Assembly: GCA_017619635.1 (NCBI GenBank)
Contig: JAFZRZ010000009.1
Span: forward strand, 1 to 43,485
Reading direction: 5' to 3'
Length of the DNA: 43,485 nt
Source: Lachnospiraceae bacterium
Lineage (GTDB): Bacteria > Bacillota > Clostridia > Lachnospirales > Lachnospiraceae
Of this stretch, positions 18,361-23,372 are shown piece after piece. Under the pieces are notes generated by a model that did not search any database, was not told where the DNA came from, and was given only the letters and a program-made list of their open reading frames with translations. Position numbers and translations under genes: made by a program. Position 1 is the stretch's first letter. Each line of letters begins with the position of its first letter.

Positions 18361-18448
18361 CGACAACGGAGGGACTCGAACCCTCATGGCGAATTAACGA
18401 CCTCACCGCTTAGCAGGCGGGAACCTTTACCATTTCGGTCACGTTGCC
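18361..18448 (-). tRNA. tRNA-Ser(GCU)
   Basis: Long variable arm, loop CTGCTAA, acceptor GGCAACG/CGTTGTC with one G-U pair, G73. Decodes AGC/AGU. Confidence 0.92.
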
Positions 18449-18451
18449 ATA

Positions 18452-18523
18452 TGCTCCGTACCCGACTTGAACGGGTATTGAACGCTTAGAAGGCGCTTGG
18501 TCTTTCCATTAGCCTAACGGAGC
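18452..18523 (-). tRNA. tRNA-Arg(UCU)
   Basis: Anticodon loop CTTCTAA, acceptor GCTCCGT/ACGGAGC, T arm ACCCG-TTCAAGT-CGGGT. Decodes AGA/AGG. Confidence 0.93.
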
Positions 18524-18528
18524 GTAAA

Positions 18529-18600
18529 TGCGAATGACAGGATTTGAACCTGTGACTCCCACCTTATCAGAGTGGTGCTCTACCGCTGAACTACATTCGC
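18529..18600 (-). tRNA. tRNA-Ile(GAU)
   Basis: Anticodon loop CTGATAA in a CCACT/GGTGG stem, acceptor GCGAATG/CATTCGC, A73. Regular cloverleaf. Confidence 0.94.
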
Positions 18601-18603
18601 ATA

Positions 18604-18675
18604 TGCTCTGTATCCGATTCGAACGGGTAATAAACGGTTCGTAGCCGTTTGGTTTATCCATTAGCCTAACAGAGC
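18604..18675 (-). tRNA. tRNA-Arg(ACG)
   Basis: Anticodon loop CTACGAA; A34 should be edited to inosine. Similar to the neighbouring tRNA-Arg(UCU). The T stem has one C-A mismatch (ACCCG/CGGAT). Confidence 0.92.
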
Positions 18676-18679
18676 AAAA

Positions 18680-18750
18680 CAGGCTTAACAGGATTCGAAC
18701 CTGTATCGTGAGGATCAAAGTCTCATGTGCTTCCCTTGCACCATAAGCCT
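18680..18750 (-). tRNA. tRNA-Gln(UUG)
   Basis: Anticodon loop CTTTGAT closed by an A-C mismatch at 31-39; acceptor AGGCTTA/TAAGCCT; G73 as typical of Gln. Confidence 0.9.
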
Positions 18751-18753
18751 AAA

Positions 18754-18825
18754 CAACCGCAACAGGACTTGAACCTGTATCTTAAGATTCAGAGTCTTAT
18801 GTTCTGCCATTTGAACTATACGGCT
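18754..18825 (-). tRNA. tRNA-Gln(CUG)
   Basis: Anticodon loop CTCTGAA in TAAGA/TCTTA; acceptor AGCCGTA/TGCGGTT; G73. A dedicated CUG isoacceptor next to a UUG isoacceptor. Confidence 0.92.
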
Positions 18826-18828
18826 TTA

Positions 18829-18912
18829 CGCTGCGCCAGAGATTCGAACTCTGATATCCGTTGGGAATGCCGGTTTTCAAGACCGGTGCTGTACCAGTTG
18901 AGCCAACGCAGC
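18829..18912 (-). tRNA. tRNA-Ser(UGA)
   Basis: Long variable arm, anticodon loop CTTGAAA, acceptor GCTGCGT/GCGCAGC (one U-G), G73. First tRNA of block 2. It begins 1 nt after the T run of the terminator upstream. Confidence 0.93.
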
Positions 18913-18953
18913 AAAAAAGCGGTCATTTCCTTCTCTACAGGAAACAACCGCTC
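18913..18953 (-). terminator. Attenuator-type terminator before tRNA block 2
   Basis: On the minus strand GCGGTTGTTTCC pairs with GGAAATGACCGC (12 bp, two G-U pairs) and is followed by TTTTTT, then directly by tRNA-Ser(UGA). It separates the TerD gene and a leader ORF from nine tRNAs, so these tRNAs need readthrough or antitermination, or a promoter I do not see. Confidence 0.75.
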
Positions 18954-18965
18954 AGAATTATAAAC

Positions 18966-18983
18966 AGTGATCTAGGTAATATC
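18966..18983 (-). repeat. Shared element copy D (GATATTAC..CTAGATCACT)
   Basis: GATATTACCTAGATCACT at the end of the leader ORF (its stop TAG lies inside), upstream of a terminator. A near copy with small gaps lies at 24141-24162, in the same position relative to the other tRNA block. Confidence 0.6.
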
Positions 18984-19094
18984 TCCCATATGAGTGACCA
19001 TGTATAAATTTGCATGACAAACAGACCAGATGCTGATACTAGACTGGCGTCTGATACATGATGATATCTGATTGTTTGTCATTATTGTCTTCAT
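18972..19094 (-). CDS. 40-residue leader peptide matching the downstream tRNA block
   Basis: ATG with AAAGGA about 7 nt upstream, stop TAG, 40 codons. Residues 9-26 read QISSCIRRQSSISIWSVC: apart from one Val, only Gln, Ile, Ser, Cys, Arg and Trp. These are exactly the six amino acids of the nine tRNAs that follow (Ser UGA, Gln CUG, Gln UUG, Arg ACG, Ile GAU, Arg UCU, Ser GCU, Trp, Cys). Codons fit too: TCA, CAG, CGC, ATC, AGA, AGT/AGC, TGG and TGT. The run lies inside a long hairpin (19016-19080), and a terminator follows 20 nt after the stop. I infer a leader peptide whose stalled ribosome controls readthrough into the tRNAs. No function is known for the peptide itself. Confidence 0.72.
   Translation of the reverse strand: MKTIMTNNQISSCIRRQSSISIWSVCHANLYMVTHMGDIT
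19016..19080 (-). promoter_or_regulatory. Long hairpin overlapping the sensing codons of the leader ORF
   Basis: GACAAACAATCAGAT pairs with ATCTGGT-C-TGTTTGTC (15 bp, one bulged C). An inner stem GTATCAGAC/GTCTAGTAT closes a GCCA tetraloop. A ribosome reading the Ser/Arg/Gln codons must open this helix, which suits attenuation control. Confidence 0.6.
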
Positions 19095-19108
19095 GGTCTT
19101 TTCCTTTC

Positions 19109-21154
19109 TTACCTGTTTATATAGGCGATCATCTTTTCAGTGTCATACTCTCTGATGATCAAAGCATCGCTGTCAGTTTGTACAGGCTTGTCTGTAACTA
19201 TCACCTCAGCTTCATTGATATCACTTACAACATTTTGTGCCATCATCTCAAAGAATGTGTACACGTTCATTGTCTCGGTCACATCAAAATAATCCAACAG
19301 AAAATCCATTTCGGTAGTTCCTGCCACGATCGCTGAACTGTCTCTTGCACAGTTTAGCCAGATAAGTTCGTTTGTTATAAGATCCAAACCGAAAAGGTAT
19401 GCAAAGGTACTGTCACAGTCTATCTTAAATGCAGTGTCAACTGTCTTTGGCTCATAAACCTGACCTGAGTCCTTGATATCCCTTGTCATATATCCGGCTC
19501 TGCAAAAACAATTGCTGAAAGGTATCCTTGAATAAACGTTGTCACATATTATCATGTATCTTATCTCAGGATAGAGCTTTCTTATCTCAGTGGTATCGAT
19601 ATCAAAATACTCGCTTCCGCCGTTGTATCCGCTTGTCTGGTCTCCGGAATATGTTATAGCCCTAGACTGTCTGTTTGCCATGGTTCTCCATGAGAACTCT
19701 ATTCTGTTTCCGTCATTGTCTATTCCAAAGAGTGAAAGATCGATATCGTTCACCTTTTCCCAGTAAGTGAATACACGTAACTTCTTTGTATCTCCAAGGC
19801 GTATCTTTGAACCCCTTGTAAGTGTTCCAAATCCACCCTGGGATGTGTTCTCCTGAACAGGAAGCGCATAGTTTGCCATATCAGGATCGATGTATACATT
19901 ACCCAGTCTACCTTTAAGGTTTCTCTTTATGTTTTCCCTGATAAAATCTGTGACTCTGTCGATTACATCAGGTGATATGACAGATCTTCTTGATCTTGTC
20001 TCCTCATCTGTTTCAACATGTACCTTTAACTTGTTATGCTTTGTGAACTTGAAAGCTCTCGCACCCTCTTCCTTATAATGAGCGTACTGCATGAGTAGCT
20101 GTATAAGTACGATGGTGTTGTCTGTCTTAATGTTTTCCAATACATAATCAAGATCATCAGCGTTATCGCATCTGCTTATGAGGTAATTGATATTTCTCAA
20201 AACAGTTGCGGATCCTTTTCCTCTCTTTAGAGCATCAACGGCGCTTTTTATGCTGTTCTCTCTCATTGCTCTCTCAAACTCAGAAAACACCGATTCGTTC
20301 TTATCAGAGCGCATAGCATTAACAAAGTATTGAGCCTCATCATTTGCAGCCTTGTAGTGGATGTGGTGTAAAAGGCCGTTCCATGCCTTTTTCTTCTCAT
20401 AACAGTTTCGGATGTCGCATCTTGATGACTTGAAAATCTCATTTATCAGTGAAGTTATGAATTTTCTGTCACTATTCTTTAGATTTAACTTGTTAAGTTT
20501 ATCGTTGTTGTACTCAGTGTAATTGATCTCATCGACCACCTTTATGACATCAGACAAATGCAAAAATCTTGCAAATCCGGTATCTCTAAGATCTACCAGT
20601 AATCTGATACAGGTGTTCTTCGATGCTATCTCTTTTATCTCATAAGAGGTTTCACATATGAAATCTTTTACAAGTTCATACTGACTGTCTGACAGAGGTC
20701 TTGTGGATAATAAAAGTTCATCTGTCATCTGAGTGAGCATACCTATAGCCTCCTCCTCAGTCACTATAGAAAACACCTTTATCTCCGCATTCTCCTTAAA
20801 TGCGATCCTGTCAAAGTTTTCCTCAAACAATGACTGACCGGCCTCTGAGAAATCCCCTATACCATAGGTTACAGTATAGTGAAACAACTGATCAAAGAGT
20901 AACTGATCCTTTGATAGCTTTCTTACGCTTTCAGGAAATCCCCTGTAAAAAGGTTCAGGAACATCCTTACCAAGCTGCTTTGAAACAAAGTTTATCATTC
21001 CTCTCTGGGCATACTTTGCCCCTTTGTCGATACGGATATTGAACATGTTCGCAAGTGTGAACAACACTTCAAATCCGTTCTCTTCATTAACATCCTTGTC
21101 ACAAACAAGGATATGCTTTTCAAATAAATGGTTTAAAAAAATCTCCTTTATCAT
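19109..21154 (-). CDS. TerD-domain protein with helical N-terminal region (MXAN_6230/SCO0854-like)
   Basis: 681 residues. The C-terminal third is a TerD-like beta domain: TRGSKIRL, NDIDLSLFGIDNDGNRIEF, ITYSGDQTSG, GGSEYFDID, IRYMIICDNVYS. TerD domains bind calcium and occur in stress (tellurite) systems. The N-terminal 400 residues are helical and probably HEAT-like. FYRGFPESV at about residue 63 recalls the MXAN_6230/SCO0854 family; that family usually has a RING finger after this motif, which is missing here. The 280 bp upstream hold three Y-RNA-like stem-loops, and AAGGAG lies 5 nt before the ATG. It is embedded between two tRNA blocks. I infer an RNA-associated stress protein, perhaps an analogue of Ro60. 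Confidence 0.75.
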   Translation of the reverse strand: MIKEIFLNHLFEKHILVCDKDVNEENGFEVLFTLANMFNIRIDKGAKYAQRGMINFVSKQLGKDVPEPFYRGFPESVRKLSKDQLLFDQLFHYTVTYGIGDFSEAGQSLFEENFDRIAFKENAEIKVFSIVTEEEAIGMLTQMTDELLLSTRPLSDSQYELVKDFICETSYEIKEIASKNTCIRLLVDLRDTGFARFLHLSDVIKVVDEINYTEYNNDKLNKLNLKNSDRKFITSLINEIFKSSRCDIRNCYEKKKAWNGLLHHIHYKAANDEAQYFVNAMRSDKNESVFSEFERAMRENSIKSAVDALKRGKGSATVLRNINYLISRCDNADDLDYVLENIKTDNTIVLIQLLMQYAHYKEEGARAFKFTKHNKLKVHVETDEETRSRRSVISPDVIDRVTDFIRENIKRNLKGRLGNVYIDPDMANYALPVQENTSQGGFGTLTRGSKIRLGDTKKLRVFTYWEKVNDIDLSLFGIDNDGNRIEFSWRTMANRQSRAITYSGDQTSGYNGGSEYFDIDTTEIRKLYPEIRYMIICDNVYSRIPFSNCFCRAGYMTRDIKDSGQVYEPKTVDTAFKIDCDSTFAYLFGLDLITNELIWLNCARDSSAIVAGTTEMDFLLDYFDVTETMNVYTFFEMMAQNVVSDINEAEVIVTDKPVQTDSDALIIREYDTEKMIAYINR

Positions 21155-21167
21155 TTCTTCTCCTTTT

Positions 21168-21233
21168 CTCTGATGAAAATCGTCGGATTAAAAATTGACC
21201 GTTTTTAAAAGTAAATCCGGCTAGCTATCAGAA
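21168..21233 (-). ncRNA. Y-RNA-like stem-loop 3 (no tRNA module)
   Basis: Outer helix TTCTGAT/ATCAGAG, internal loop with AGCTAGC on the 5' side and ACGATTTTC on the 3' side, inner helix CGGATT/AATCCG, then the shared TACTTTTA followed by a small AAAAA/TTTTT hairpin. It ends right before the Shine-Dalgarno of the TerD gene, so it may also influence its translation. Confidence 0.5.
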
Positions 21234-21310
21234 TCACTGAATATCGTGTCACTGTATCAGGATTCGAACCTGTCAAACCAAAATAAAAGTAAGCGACACT
21301 AGCTGTGTAA
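21226..21310 (-). ncRNA. Y-RNA-like stem-loop 2 with a lone T arm
   Basis: Inner helix GTGTCGCT/AGTGACAC (8 bp), 5' loop AGCTA, 3' loop GATATTC, then TTACTTTTA and a T-arm hairpin ACAGG-TTCGAAT-CCTGA with no matching acceptor or D arm. The outer helix is weak (CAC/GTG). It has the same plan as its two neighbours but with a reduced tRNA part. Confidence 0.5.
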
Positions 21311-21441
21311 TATCGGTGTTATCATCAGTTTAAAAAGCGGCGCTCTACCAACTGAGCTACAGGCCCTATGAGCCCGGCAGGATTCGAACCTGCGACATCC
21401 GTATCCCTGATAAAAGTAAAACTGATTAGCTACCAATATCA
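21308..21441 (-). ncRNA. Y-RNA-like stem-loop 1 with a circularly permuted tRNA module
   Basis: Minus strand order: T-arm half (21367-21400: GCAGG-TTCGAAT-CCTGC, CGGGCTC), ATA, then D-arm half (about 21336-21366: GGGCCTG, GCTC..GAGC). GGGCCTG and CGGGCTC pair over 7 bp, so the tRNA fold is intact but opened at the anticodon arm. The ends form a long stem instead: TGATATTGGT/ACCGATATTA (10 bp), internal loop AGCTA/GATAAC, ATCAGTTT/AAACTGAT (8 bp). This is the plan of bacterial Y RNAs of the YrlA type, where a tRNA-like effector module sits on a Ro60-binding stem. It lies between the YkuK and TerD genes. Confidence 0.7.
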
Positions 21442-21449
21442 TTATCCTA

Positions 21450-21944
21450 CTATTTGCTCAACCTGTCTGCTATAGTGCTCGATACGAACGAATCAGGTTT
21501 TACCTCACACTCGTATCCCACACTTTTGATCCATCCAACTATTGAAGGGATCAGTTCGCTGGTCTTGCTTCTGTCTGTCTTTCCTGCATCCACATGTATG
21601 GTAAATGTTGAATTATCATAAAGCTCCCCGTATATGGGATCGTTTTCTATGATCTCCAGCACAGTGTCTGCAGTCTTTAACGATAAGGTTGTCTCTTTAA
21701 AGAGTTTTTGCCTTATATCATTTATCTTGCTTACATGGCTTATCTCATAAAAGTATATACCGCTATGTCCCTCGCATACGATAGCTATGACAGTAACGAT
21801 CTTTGTGTTGCTGTGATTCTGACTGTCCGTTCCTACTATTATCTGGATCGGTGAATCAAAGCCTTTGACCCTATCATAATAAGCCAGAAGCTTAGCAGGT
21901 ATGTTCTCAATATTCAATTTTCCGTAAGTCAGGCTGTTGTACAT
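21450..21944 (-). CDS. YkuK-like protein (DUF458, RNase H-like fold)
   Basis: 164 residues from the ATG at 21944, chosen because GGAGG lies 8 nt upstream; that GGAGG begins only 2 nt after the 3' end of tRNA-Lys(CUU). The family is predicted to have an RNase H-like nuclease fold: acidic residues in IIVGTDSQNHSNT, then FTIHVDAGKTDRSKTSEL and the conserved tail EVKPDSFVSSTIADRLSK. Length equals Bacillus YkuK (about 170). Activity has not been established for the family, as far as I recall. Its place inside a tRNA operon, before Y-RNA-like genes, suggests work on structured RNA or tRNA (inference). Confidence 0.85.
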   Translation of the reverse strand: MYNSLTYGKLNIENIPAKLLAYYDRVKGFDSPIQIIVGTDSQNHSNTKIVTVIAIVCEGHSGIYFYEISHVSKINDIRQKLFKETTLSLKTADTVLEIIENDPIYGELYDNSTFTIHVDAGKTDRSKTSELIPSIVGWIKSVGYECEVKPDSFVSSTIADRLSK

Positions 21945-21959
21945 TTTTATATCCTCCAA

Positions 21960-22032
21960 TGCCTGCAGTGGGGTTCGAACCCACGACCTTCGGTTTAAGA
22001 GACCGCTACTCTACCAACTGAGTTACGCAGAC
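21960..22032 (-). tRNA. tRNA-Lys(CUU)
   Basis: Anticodon loop CTCTTAA, acceptor GTCTGCG/TGCAGGC with two G-U pairs, A73. Its 3' end abuts the ribosome binding site of the YkuK-like gene. Confidence 0.92.
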
Positions 22033-22036
22033 GCAG

Positions 22037-22108
22037 TGCGTCTGACAGGATTCGAACCTGCGATATACGGGTTAAAAGCCCGATGCCATACCGCTTGGCT
22101 ACAGACGC
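22037..22108 (-). tRNA. tRNA-Lys(UUU)
   Basis: Anticodon loop CTTTTAA in TCGGG/CCCGT, acceptor GCGTCTG/CAGACGC. Its U8-A9-G10 serves as the stop codon of a Lys-rich mini-ORF. Confidence 0.9.
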
Positions 22109-22152
22109 ATTTGACCATATTCCTTTTTTAAAGACTTTTGTTTTCGTTTCAT
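22099..22152 (-). CDS. 17-residue Lys-rich leader peptide before two tRNA-Lys genes
   Basis: AAGGAG, 7 nt, then ATG. The peptide is MKRKQKSLKKEYGQMRL: five Lys in the first ten codons (AAA, AAA, AAG, AAA, AAG). The stop TAG is positions 8-10 of tRNA-Lys(UUU), so the ORF enters the tRNA gene. The following genes are tRNA-Lys(UUU) and tRNA-Lys(CUU). I infer a cognate leader peptide: ribosomes waiting for Lys-tRNA would sit just ahead of the tRNA and could affect folding, processing or transcription. Too short for homology tests. Confidence 0.62.
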   Translation of the reverse strand: MKRKQKSLKKEYGQMRL

Positions 22153-22188
22153 TACAGTTCTCCTTTTTGTTACACATAAACGAAAAAG

Positions 22189-22271
22189 TCGGCAGGGTTG
22201 GACTCGAACCAACGCCGTTTCTTTGTCAGGGTTTTACAGACCCCTGCCCTCGCCGCTAGGCATACCTACCG
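22189..22271 (-). tRNA. tRNA-Tyr(GUA)
   Basis: Long variable arm, anticodon loop CTGTAAA, acceptor CGGTAGG/CCTGCCG, A73. Confidence 0.93.
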
Positions 22272-22286
22272 TTATATTTTTTATGA

Positions 22287-22371
22287 TGCGCCCAACAGGG
22301 ATCGAACCTGCATGTCCATAAATGACACCGGACTCTCATTCCGGCCTGTATTCCAGTTCCAGCATGAGCGC
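22287..22371 (-). tRNA. tRNA-Leu(GAG)
   Basis: Long variable arm, anticodon loop ATGAGAG, acceptor GCGCTCA/TGGGCGC. The T loop is TTCGATC. Fourth of four consecutive tRNA-Leu genes. Confidence 0.9.
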
Positions 22372-22374
22372 TTA

Positions 22375-22455
22375 TACGGGTGACAAGATTCGAACTTGCA
22401 AGCATATGCCACCAGGGTTTGAGTCTGGCTCCTGTACCGATTCGGACACACCCGC
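22375..22455 (-). tRNA. tRNA-Leu(CAA)
   Basis: Long variable arm, anticodon loop CTCAAAC with an A-C pair closing the loop, acceptor GCGGGTG/CACCCGT (outer G-U). Confidence 0.9.
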
Positions 22456-22458
22456 CTA

Positions 22459-22539
22459 TGGGCGTGAAGGGAGTCGAACCCTTATGCATAAAGCCACGGT
22501 TTCTAAGACCGCTATGTATACCTGTTCCATCACACGCCC
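22459..22539 (-). tRNA. tRNA-Leu(UAG)
   Basis: Long variable arm, anticodon loop CTTAGAA, acceptor GGGCGTG/CACGCCC with CCC end pairing, A73. Confidence 0.92.
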
Positions 22540-22542
22540 TTA

Positions 22543-22626
22543 TGGCGCAGATGAGACTCGAACTCACATTATCAGACTATCCCGGGATTTTAAGACCCGT
22601 GCGTATACCATTTCCGCCACTGCGCC
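22543..22626 (-). tRNA. tRNA-Leu(UAA)
   Basis: Long variable arm, anticodon loop CTTAAAA, acceptor GGCGCAG/CTGCGCC, A73. First of four tRNA-Leu genes and preceded by a Leu-rich mini-ORF that reads into it. Confidence 0.93.
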
Positions 22627-22680
22627 ATATTTATTAAGTTTTGTGCCACTCAGTCGCAGCAATCGTAATGATAACAACAT
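22564..22680 (-). CDS. Leu-rich leader peptide before four tRNA-Leu genes
   Basis: AAAGGA, 9 nt, then ATG. The first ten residues are MLLSLRLLRL: six Leu, with codons TTG, TTA, TTA, TTG, CTG, CTG, the codons read by the following tRNA-Leu(UAA), (UAG) and (CAA). The frame continues through the intergenic region into tRNA-Leu(UAA) and stops in its T arm after 38 codons, so only the first part is likely to matter. A strong nested hairpin (CAGGACAGA with TCTGTTCCTG; ACGGA with TCCGT; about 22710-22770) precedes it. I infer a cognate leader peptide. Confidence 0.62.
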   Translation of the reverse strand: MLLSLRLLRLSGTKLNKYGAVAEMVYARVLKSRDSLIM

Positions 22681-22772
22681 GATCTTTTTTCCTTTCTCAT
22701 TTCTTTTTTTAACAGCAGGAACAGATTATACGGACTGAAAATCTTTGTTGTGTGTTCCGTTCTGTCCTGCAA

Positions 22773-22843
22773 AGCTTTCTGATGGATTCGAACCATCATA
22801 CCTTGTTTACAGATCAAGAGTCCTTCCGTTGGACGAAGAAAGC
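22773..22843 (-). tRNA. tRNA-Thr(UGU), unusual C33
   Basis: Stem CTTGA/ACAAG with an A-A closing pair; loop TCTGTAA places UGU at 34-36 but gives C instead of the near-universal U33. Acceptor GCTTTCT/AGAAAGC, U73. Confidence 0.78.
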
Positions 22844-22851
22844 ATTCAAAG

Positions 22852-22924
22852 TAGGGCGGGTGAGAATCGAACTCACGACACACGGCTTATAAGGCCGCCG
22901 CTCTCACCCCTGAGCTACCGCCCC
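22852..22924 (-). tRNA. tRNA-Ile(UAU)
   Basis: Anticodon loop CTTATAA in GCGGC/GCCGT, acceptor GGGGCGG/CCGCCCT, A73. Reads AUA directly, whereas most bacteria use lysidine-modified CAU. Positions 8-10 (TAG) end an upstream mini-ORF. Confidence 0.88.
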
Positions 22925-22962
22925 ATATGGATATGGTTTGGTATCCGTATCAGTTTTTTCAT
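22915..22962 (-). CDS. 15-residue leader peptide with AUA codons before tRNA-Ile(UAU)
   Basis: GAAAGG, 8 nt, then ATG. The peptide is MKKLIRIPNHIHMGR, with Ile codons ATA, ATA and ATC; AUA is the codon read by the tRNA-Ile(UAU) that follows. The stop codon is TAG at positions 8-10 of that tRNA, the same arrangement as in the Lys leader. Weaker than the Leu and Lys cases because only three of 15 residues are Ile. Confidence 0.5.
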   Translation of the reverse strand: MKKLIRIPNHIHMGR

Positions 22963-23011
22963 CTGTTATCCCTTTCAATGATCATTATTAAGTGCTGTAT
23001 ATACACTTCAG

Positions 23012-23078
23012 TGTAGATCGCGAGATTTGAACTCACTCCTTCGCATAAACGATATGCCCTTAGTTACACCATACCTAC
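23012..23078 (-). tRNA. Divergent tRNA-Thr(CGU)-like gene
   Basis: Only 67 nt. T arm GTGAG-TTCAAAT-CTCGC, acceptor GTAGGTA/GATCTAC with one mismatch, stem GGCAT/ATGCG around loop ATCGTTT (anticodon CGU, U37 instead of a purine). The D arm is poor (TGT/GCA). It may not be a working elongator. Confidence 0.55.
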
Positions 23079-23143
23079 AAATGGAATACCGAAAGTGCCT
23101 GTTTCCGGCATTCCTATGCCATTTTTCGGTGTTACACACCGTA
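23079..23143 (-). other. Overlapping alternative hairpins between two divergent tRNAs
   Basis: CGGTGT-GTA-ACACCG and GGCAT-AGGA-ATGCC can form locally. Alternatively ACCGAAA pairs with TTTCGGT across the region, excluding the first hairpin. This looks like a switchable spacer. Confidence 0.35.
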
Positions 23144-23216
23144 TCACCCGTGCCGGCTACGATCCGGCATTTTCAGCGTGAAAGGCTGATTACCTATCCC
23201 ATTAGTAGAACGGGCG
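23144..23216 (-). tRNA. Divergent tRNA-Glu(UUC)-like gene
   Basis: Acceptor CGCCCGT/ACGGGTG and anticodon stem TCAGC/GCTGA (loop CTTTCAC) pair perfectly, but the T loop is ATCGTAG, with A54 and U58 exchanged, and the D arm is short. Start with C1-G72 is unusual for Glu. Confidence 0.65.
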
Positions 23217-23220
23217 TTAA

Positions 23221-23294
23221 TGTGACCGATCGGATTCGAACCGACGACCTTCGGATCCACAATCCGATGCATTGACCAGCTATGCTACAGCCAC
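23221..23294 (-). tRNA. tRNA-His(GUG) without encoded G-1/C73
   Basis: Anticodon loop TTGTGGA, acceptor GTGGCTG/CGGTCAC. Position -1 is U and 73 is A, so the G-1:C73 identity pair normally encoded in bacterial tRNA-His is missing. Confidence 0.88.
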
Positions 23295-23296
23295 AG

Positions 23297-23368
23297 TACC
23301 CGATGTAGGAGTTGAACCTACCTTTGCAGGTTGAGAACCTGCTGACCTTTCCGATAGTCGAATCGGGC
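23297..23368 (-). tRNA. tRNA-Glu(CUC)
   Basis: Anticodon loop TTCTCAA in GCAGG/CCTGC, acceptor GCCCGAT/ATCGGGT. A separate CUC isoacceptor is uncommon in low-GC bacteria. Confidence 0.88.
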
Positions 23369-23372
23369 AAAA

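Noticed and set aside
19016..19080. The long hairpin with bulged C as a fourth Y RNA
   Set aside because: Its helix with bulged C recalls animal Y RNAs, but it lacks the AGCTA and TTACTTTTA motifs and lies inside the leader ORF, so I treat it as an attenuator hairpin.
21301..21340. Hammerhead ribozyme suggested by CTGATGA next to the Y-like RNA
   Set aside because: The required GAAA and the three-helix junction are missing; CTGATG is part of the AAACTGAT helix strand.
21245..21400. Group I intron or other intron inside a tRNA-Lys(UUU) gene
   Set aside because: The 5' half before the insert does not match the 3' half after it, whereas it pairs perfectly with the 3' half that precedes it. The permuted arrangement explains the data better. 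The insert is also far too short for a group I intron.
22632..22695. Cys/Tyr-rich mini-ORF MRKEKRSCCYHYDCCD in another frame before the tRNA-Leu genes
   Set aside because: No Shine-Dalgarno at its ATG, and the Leu-rich frame nearby has one. The overlap makes it a frame shadow, although its Cys content is odd.
22322..22738. Plus-strand ORFs of 70-140 codons across the tRNA island
   Set aside because: They are antisense to clear tRNA genes and owe their length to repeated T-arm sequences (GATTCGAAC reads as DSN or RFE). They have no ribosome binding sites.
23040..23110. Mini-ORF MPETGTFGIPFVGMV before the Thr(CGU)-like gene
   Set aside because: Two Thr codons fit the idea, but the only AGGA touches the ATG with no spacing, so initiation is unlikely.
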